From Oscillospiraceae bacterium (lineage in GTDB: Bacteria > Bacillota > Clostridia > Oscillospirales > Acutalibacteraceae), in NCBI GenBank assembly GCA_902780565.1, contig CACZGD010000021.1, positions 1 through 37,795 of the forward strand: a stretch of DNA of 37,795 nucleotides. The letters run 5' to 3'. The notes below the pieces were generated by a model. That model was not told the DNA's origin, did no database searches, and was given only the letters and a program-made list of their open reading frames with translations. The position numbers and the translations under genes are program-made. Position 1 is the stretch's first letter, and every line of letters begins with the position of its first letter. Below, in pieces: positions 34,792 to 37,795 of this stretch.

Positions 34792-35214
34792 TTATCGGTT
34801 TTGCCGTTTGCGGAACCCGAGATAATCCTCCAGGATCAGCACCGCGCTGACGGCGTCCACCGTCTCCTTGCGTTTTTTGCCGCGCACGTCGTTCATACTG
34901 AGATAAGTATGGGCGCTGACCGTGGTCAGACGCTCATCCCGCAGCTCGACTTCGAGCCCCGTTTCCGCCTCCAGCTTCTCCCGGAAGGCCTTGACGGCTT
35001 CGGCGCGGAAGCCCTCGCTGCCGTCCATGTTCTTCGGCAGACCCATCACGATCAGCTCCGCTTTTTTCTCCCGGCAAAGCTCCGCAAGCCGCACCGCCAG
35101 TCGGTCGGCATTGCGCTCCGTGATCACGGTAACGGGGGTCGCCAGCATTTCAAGCCTGTCGCATACGGCAACGCCCGTTCGGACGTCTCCGTAATCCACA
35201 CTTATGATCACCAT
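34792..35214 (-). CDS. ruvX: RuvX/YqgF-type pre-16S rRNA nuclease, Holliday-junction resolvase-like
   Basis: 140 residues, normal for the family. RNase H fold: the first acidic residue in ISVDYGDVRTGVA, GLPKNMDGSEG, the glutamate in RDERLTT and the last aspartate in TVDAVSAVLILEDY. It is annotated either as a Holliday junction resolvase or as the nuclease that trims pre-16S rRNA. It follows the PBP gene by 18 bases and is probably on the same transcript. Confidence 0.94.
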   Translation of the reverse strand: MVIISVDYGDVRTGVAVCDRLEMLATPVTVITERNADRLAVRLAELCREKKAELIVMGLPKNMDGSEGFRAEAVKAFREKLEAETGLEVELRDERLTTVSAHTYLSMNDVRGKKRKETVDAVSAVLILEDYLGFRKRQNR

Positions 35215-35232
35215 ATCGGCAGGACCCGTGGC

Positions 35233-37554
35233 TTATTCATCGGCAGGGACGTCTGCACCGGCGTCCGGGGCGGGCGCTTCGGCGTTACCGCCGTCTCCGC
35301 CCTCACCTTCGACAGGCTCGTCGTCCCCGTGATCGCCACCGCCGTAACGACAGCTTATGCACTCGCCCGGCAGCGCGTCCACACGGTACCAGCCCGTTGC
35401 GGTGCTGCCGCAGTATTCGCTTGCGAGATCGCCGCTATAGGTACAGTAGGTGCGTGCGACGGCTTCGGAGGACCGCTCAAATTCCTTTTCGGGCAGCCCC
35501 TCATGGATGCTGTCCATGACCTTCTTGAACAGCGTGCCGCCGGGGTTTCTGCCGTAATACTGGGTGATCTCCTGATTGTACTTAAAGCCGGTCCAGGTCG
35601 CGCACACATAGTACGGCGTGCCGCCGCAGACCCACTTATCGTAGTTCTTGGAGGAGGTACCGGATTTGCCGTAGGTGGTGTAGCCGTCCACCTTGAACGG
35701 ATACACGGTACCGCTGGGCCAGTACACCGGGCACTGCAGCAGATGCAGCATGACCTCGGCCGTGCCCTCCTCGATCGCGCGCAGCGGCGTGTGATCGGGC
35801 TTCAGGATCACGTTATCGTCCGCATCGCGGACTTCGTAATAGCAATAGGGCTTATAATAGTTGCCGCCGTTGCCGAATACTACGTAAGCGGCGCACATAT
35901 CGAGCGGCGTCACGCCGTCCGTAAACTCACCGATCGCAAGTGCGGGATAGCCCTCGTCGGTCGGCAAAAGCGACGACATATGGAATCGGTCGCGCAGGTA
36001 GGAGAAGGAGTAGTTCACACCCATCGTTTCAACGATCCGCGCGGGGATGGTGTTCAGAGAGGGCGCGATCGCGTCCGCAAGGTTGCGCATATCGGAGGGA
36101 TCGCCGTAGTTGCCGCCGTAGTTGGAAGGCCAGACGCCGGTCGACTGACTCGCCCACGGCACCTCAATGCCCCAGTTCGGCAGGTAGGAGGACCAATAGT
36201 AGAACTTCCCGTCGATCGCAGGCGCGTAGCAGCTCAGAGGCTTGATGGACGAACCGGGGTTCCGGGGATCGTCCGTCGCGTAGCTGAGCACACGATTACC
36301 GATCTTGGGATCGAGCGCGCCGGCAATACCGAGGATGCGGCCCTCGTAATCCATCACGACGCTCGCGGACTGCAGGGGGTTATCGTCGTCGGGGTCTTCA
36401 GCAGGAAGGCCGATCCGGTTATAATAGATCTCCTCCATCTTATGCTGGATATCGTCGTCAACAGCGGAATAGATCTGCAGACCGCCGAAATACACCATTC
36501 TCCAAGCTTGATCCTTCGTAAGCGGATAGGCGGCGGTCAGGTCGTCGATCACGGTATCAATAATATAATCCGTATACCAGCTCTGATATTCATCTACAGT
36601 CTCGGAGGCCTCCGCCTCGATCTCCTCTTCTTCCTTATCCTTCTTCGTCAGCTTTCCGACGAACTGGATCTCCTCCTCCTTCGCCGCCTGACGCTCTTCC
36701 TCTGTGATCATACCGAGCTCCACCATCTTCGCAAGGCAGTGCAGCGCACGGTTATGGTTATTTTCCGGATTGATAATGGGGTCAAATTTTCTCGGCGCGT
36801 TCGTAATGGAAACCAGGATCGCGCTTTCCATCAGGGTCAGCTCGGAGACGTCCTTCCCGAAGTAATACTCCGCACCGGTCTTGATGCCGTAACAGCCCTG
36901 GTCCAGATAGATCGTATTCAGATACGCCTCCAAGATCTGACTCTTTGTAAAGTGACGCTCCAACGCAAGCGCGCTCTTGATCTCGCGGTATTTCCGGATG
37001 ACGGTTCGTTTATTATCACCGGTCAGGTTCTTGATGAGCTGCTGGGTGATCGTGGAACCGCCCTGCAGGTCGCCGCCGGTGATATCCATAACGACGGAAC
37101 GGATCGTGCCGATCCAGTCAACGCCGCGGTGATCATAAAAACGCTCATCCTCCAGCGCGATAACCGCCATCTGCGTATATTTCGGGATCTCGGAGAGAGA
37201 CGCGATCAGTCGGTTCTCGGTTCCGTGCAGGCGGGTATCCTCGACGAGATCACCATCCGCGTTGTATTTGTAAATAATGGAGGTTTTCTCCTGATTATTC
37301 AAATACATATCCAAGTCGAGATAGTCGACGCCGGCTACTTCCTCGCTCACCGACTTGCTGTCCTTGGATTCCACAAGACCGAGATCCACAAAGACCGTCA
37401 GCGCAACACTGGCTGCAGTCAGAAGCCCGATCATCATGATCACAAGAAAAATCGTGAACAGCAGCGTAAAGAATCCCCGGACCGTACCGGTCTTCTTCAC
37501 CTTCTTCTTCCTCTTCACCTGACCCGTGGTTACAGGTCTCTTCGTTTCTGCCAT
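35233..37554 (-). CDS. class A penicillin-binding protein (PBP1A-type)
   Basis: 773 residues from the ATG at 37554 (AAGGAG upstream). A basic cytoplasmic N-terminus (KRKKKVKKTG) and one helix (about 26-55) anchor it. The glycosyltransferase domain has EDERFYDHRGVDW near residue 135 and GGSTITQQLIKN. An acidic KE/EE-rich stretch near 315-330 precedes the transpeptidase domain with SSIK (about 435, active serine), SLN (about 498) and KSGT (about 631). The tail is long and rich in Gly/Asp/Glu/Pro. It polymerises and cross-links peptidoglycan outside the membrane and is the beta-lactam target. Confidence 0.94.
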   Translation of the reverse strand: MAETKRPVTTGQVKRKKKVKKTGTVRGFFTLLFTIFLVIMMIGLLTAASVALTVFVDLGLVESKDSKSVSEEVAGVDYLDLDMYLNNQEKTSIIYKYNADGDLVEDTRLHGTENRLIASLSEIPKYTQMAVIALEDERFYDHRGVDWIGTIRSVVMDITGGDLQGGSTITQQLIKNLTGDNKRTVIRKYREIKSALALERHFTKSQILEAYLNTIYLDQGCYGIKTGAEYYFGKDVSELTLMESAILVSITNAPRKFDPIINPENNHNRALHCLAKMVELGMITEEERQAAKEEEIQFVGKLTKKDKEEEEIEAEASETVDEYQSWYTDYIIDTVIDDLTAAYPLTKDQAWRMVYFGGLQIYSAVDDDIQHKMEEIYYNRIGLPAEDPDDDNPLQSASVVMDYEGRILGIAGALDPKIGNRVLSYATDDPRNPGSSIKPLSCYAPAIDGKFYYWSSYLPNWGIEVPWASQSTGVWPSNYGGNYGDPSDMRNLADAIAPSLNTIPARIVETMGVNYSFSYLRDRFHMSSLLPTDEGYPALAIGEFTDGVTPLDMCAAYVVFGNGGNYYKPYCYYEVRDADDNVILKPDHTPLRAIEEGTAEVMLHLLQCPVYWPSGTVYPFKVDGYTTYGKSGTSSKNYDKWVCGGTPYYVCATWTGFKYNQEITQYYGRNPGGTLFKKVMDSIHEGLPEKEFERSSEAVARTYCTYSGDLASEYCGSTATGWYRVDALPGECISCRYGGGDHGDDEPVEGEGGDGGNAEAPAPDAGADVPADE

Positions 37555-37597
37555 AGCAAACTCCTTACCTATCGCAATTTGCTTATAATCAAAGACC

Positions 37598-37626
37598 ATT
37601 ATAGCACAAACACTTAAATTTGTATA
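37598..37626 (-). promoter_or_regulatory. extended -10 promoter of the PBP-ruvX unit
   Basis: Minus strand: TATACA (37626-37621), a 17-base spacer ending TGC, TATAAT (37603-37598). Confidence 0.72.
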
Positions 37627-37666
37627 TAGGTTTTGGAAATTTTTCTATTACAGATTCGTTAATAAT

Positions 37667-37688
37667 AAAAAAAGCGTCAATCGGACGC
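37667..37688 (-). terminator. terminator hairpin, copy 1 of a 21-base repeat
   Basis: On the minus strand GCGTC-CGATT-GACGC followed by seven T. AAAAAAGCGTCAATCGGACG and the next C (37668-37688) recur at 37741-37761. It lies 41 bases upstream of the PBP -35 and would isolate that promoter from transcription coming from the right. Confidence 0.7.
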
Positions 37689-37740
37689 AACAGAGATCAA
37701 CCTCGTAGTCTACAAGGGGGATTATTAGCTTATAGAAAAG

Positions 37741-37763
37741 AAAAAAGCGTCAATCGGACGCTT
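37741..37763 (-). terminator. terminator hairpin, copy 2 of a 21-base repeat
   Basis: Same sequence as copy 1, with AAAGCGTC-CGATT-GACGCTTTTTT on the minus strand. Together they form a tandem terminator for a minus-strand unit beyond the right edge. Such pairs are usual after strongly expressed RNA genes. Confidence 0.72.
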
Positions 37764-37795
37764 TCACTTTCGTATTTCGATGCACCCTCAAAACT

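Noticed and set aside
34801-37617. 938-codon plus frame opposite ruvX and the PBP gene
   Set aside because: It is the antisense of two clear conserved genes and runs across their intergenic gap; its composition is not protein-like.

Overview
The window reads as chromosome of a Bacillota (Firmicutes) bacterium, most likely an uncultured, gut-type Clostridia of fairly high GC (about 55-60 % by eye). The reasons are strong AGGAGG-type ribosome sites, sigma-A promoters with 17-base spacers, very short intergenic gaps, and Firmicutes families such as the ACT/UPF0210 pair, YhgE/Pip exporters, DUF4367 proteins and class A penicillin-binding protein. I cannot name the species.

Layout. 1-7487: a co-directional operon, cut at the left edge, with a GPH sugar symporter, a GH78 alpha-L-rhamnosidase, a TQPA-repeat surface protein and two NAD-dependent SDR enzymes; it suggests uptake and processing of rhamnosylated compounds. 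7488-9385: a gene-poor stretch with a terminator, a broken hicB antitoxin, an orphan terminator and two tandem copies of an unrecognised two-hairpin element. 9386-14267: an ECF-like sigma factor with a DUF4367 partner and a small secreted protein, then a membrane-fused XRE regulator with a partner, and a zinc-ribbon membrane protein. 14454-15911 (minus): a large secreted protein with a CPYCG-type C-terminal tail. 16199-20100: sbcD-sbcC, the Mre11/Rad50-like nuclease. 20214-23360 (minus): a TetR regulator, a small membrane protein and a YhgE-like exporter, with a palindrome lying between the -35 and -10 of their promoter. 23537-29668: two different metallophosphoesterases, a second GPH-like transporter, membrane-anchored hypotheticals and a 54-residue protein with its own strong promoter. 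29876-37554: housekeeping genes, namely pyrG behind a leader peptide and attenuator, folP, the ACT/UPF0210 pair, an SCP2-like protein, ruvX and a class A PBP. The right edge carries two identical terminator hairpins that probably close a minus-strand unit beyond the window.

The best candidates for something undescribed are the tandem structured element at 8911-9178, where an 18-base loop is identical while the stems differ but still pair, and the pyrG leader at 29876-30068, where a 19-residue leader peptide ends inside the terminator stem. The low-GC segment inside the rhamnosidase, the near-leaderless folP promoter and the TetR operator architecture are further points to check. All counts and alignments here were made by eye; no search or folding program was run.
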